NCBI GenBank assembly: GCA_002005505.1
Contig: KV908417.1
Coordinates: forward strand, 165,859-183,358
Direction of reading: 5' to 3'
DNA length: 17,500 bases
DNA from: Botryococcus braunii
Taxonomy: Eukaryota; Chlorophyta; Trebouxiophyceae
Numbering within the stretch: position 1 is the first letter of the stretch; each line of letters opens with the position of its first letter. This document shows, piece by piece, positions 16,718 through 17,500 of this stretch. The notes beneath the pieces are model-generated. The model was not told the origin of the DNA. It searched no databases and saw only the letters and a program-made list of their open reading frames with translations. Both the position numbers and the translations under genes were made by a program.

Positions 16718-16785
16718 TCAATATGTGACCCCACCCATGTGACAGACACGTGACCCATCCACGTGATGCATCCATGTGACCCCGT
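16718..16785. repeat. ~14-bp CA(T/C)GTGACCCATC repeat
   Basis: Five to six units of CATGTGACCC / CACGTGACCCATC just upstream of the E18 acceptor. The stretch 16591-16717 is C-rich without a gene. Confidence 0.7.
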
Positions 16786-16809
16786 GCGGGGCGGGCGGGG
16801 GGCGTGCAG

Positions 16810-16973
16810 GAGCTGCTGACGTCAGCAGTGGACTGCCAGATGGTGGTGGACCATCTGGATCGACCGGCGGAGCTCCCTTTGGTGCTGCGGAGCGCCTCCC
16901 CAGACCAGCTGGCGGCCGTGCGCCTGGCCTGCCTCTCCTTCCTCTCCGCCCTCGTGCAGTGGAGCGCCTTCCG
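16810..16973 (+). CDS. TRRAP: TRRAP/Tra1 exon E18 (last exon in the window)
   Basis: Acceptor GGCGTGCAG, phase 0. Reads ELLTSAVDCQMVVDHLDRPA, then LAAVRLACLSFLSALVQWSA. It matches TRRAP 'YTELLNLCEAEDSALTKLPCYKSLPSLVPLRIAALNALAAC'. The donor is TTCCG|GTCAGC, ending in phase 2. The next exon is beyond the window. Three short copies of the end of this exon (CCTCGTGCAGTGGAG and variants) occur in the following 380 bases. Confidence 0.88.
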
Positions 16974-17054
16974 GTCAGCCCTCACGCCGACGTTGTTTTA
17001 GGGTTTACAAGTTATTTTTAGGGCTTATGGCTTCAGGGTTGAGAGCGTAGGCTC

Positions 17055-17099
17055 CTCTCTGCCCTCGTGCAGTGGAGCGCCTCACAGTCAACGCTCCCT

Positions 17100-17140
<41 letters not shown>

Positions 17141-17350
17141 CACAGACAGTTTGGGGGGTTTATTTGGGGCGGTTTGGGGTTGGTAGGGATTGGCTAAGCC
17201 CTCGTGTAGTGGAGTCAGTGCCGCTGAGGCCTGAGAAGACCTTTTTTCAGGGTTTTGCATTGTTTGGGGGTTTGGGATTTGAGGGGTTTTGAAAAGGGTT
17301 TGGCCCCGGCACGGTGCAGTGGAGGCACTTCCTGTGAGGCTTCCAAGAAC
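17055..17350 (+). repeat. Three copies of the E18 end, split by poly-T
   Basis: CTCTGCCCTCGTGCAGTGGA is at about 17057-17076; shorter variants are at about 17199 (CCCTCGTGTAGTGGAG) and 17310 (CACGGTGCAGTGGAGGCACT). The first copy is followed by CGCCTCACAGTCA against CGCCTTCCGGTCA in E18. A T run of about 40 bases (17101-17140) lies between copies one and two. Confidence 0.78.
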
Positions 17351-17369
17351 CTTTTTGGAGGGTCTTGAA

Positions 17370-17472
17370 GTTGAGGGAGGGGGGGAGGGAGGGAGGGGGG
17401 TGGAGGGGGAGGAGAAGGGGGGAGGGAGGGAGAGGGAGGGGGAAGGGGGCTGGAGGGAGGGAGGGGGGCTGG
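17370..17472. repeat. (GGGA)n purine-rich array
   Basis: GGGAGGGAGG and GGAGGGGG units, similar to the array in intron 1. The window ends about 30 bp later in GC-rich sequence. Confidence 0.9.
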
Positions 17473-17500
17473 GAGCGAGCGCATGCGCGTGCGGGCGAGC

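Overview
This is a eukaryotic nuclear window that carries one gene on the + strand: an internal segment of a TRRAP/Tra1-family protein, the large HEAT-repeat PIKK-like pseudokinase scaffold of SAGA and NuA4-type histone acetyltransferase complexes. I reconstructed 18 exons by reading GC-rich coding islands and recalling the animal and plant family sequence. Their order follows the protein without gaps, from a charged linker (recalled as around residue 530 of the human protein) to a HEAT block around residue 1170. Both ends of the gene lie outside the window. About 3 kb of the 17.5 kb is coding. With one exception, intron phases chain correctly from exon to exon, which is strong internal support for the model.

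Exons (approximate): E1 to 475, E2 905-1019, E3 1841-2001, E4 2988-3188, E5 3788-3922, E6 4941-5170, E7 5638-5863, E8 6805-7041, E9 7949-8122, E10 9109-9238, E11 10262-10380, E12 10720-10869, E13 12391-12517, E14 13170-13272, E15 13826-14029, E16 15101-15388, E17 16118-16372, E18 16810-16973. Most junctions are GT-AG and two look GC-AG. Thirteen of 17 complete introns are phase 0. E13 contains an apparent one-base deletion.

The introns (about 340-1,520 bp) are almost entirely repeats: dinucleotide runs (GT, CT, one CA), poly-T and poly-C, minisatellites, and dispersed telomere-like CCCTAA/TTAGGG motifs. The most unusual observation is that most exons have one to several decayed copies of their own edge in the neighbouring intron. 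Each copy spans the splice site, so it carries exon end plus adjacent intron. These decoy exon edges are the best candidate here for something not well described.

Organism: a protist or microalga with a repeat-rich genome, strongly G/C-ending codons in exons and tolerance of GC donors. Dinoflagellate, haptophyte and prasinophyte-like green algae are all possible; I cannot decide. Some protein stretches (KTKPQLQ-AERQ, ICRHFA) look more plant-like than animal-like. No second gene, rRNA, complete tRNA, transposon or CRISPR array was recognised.
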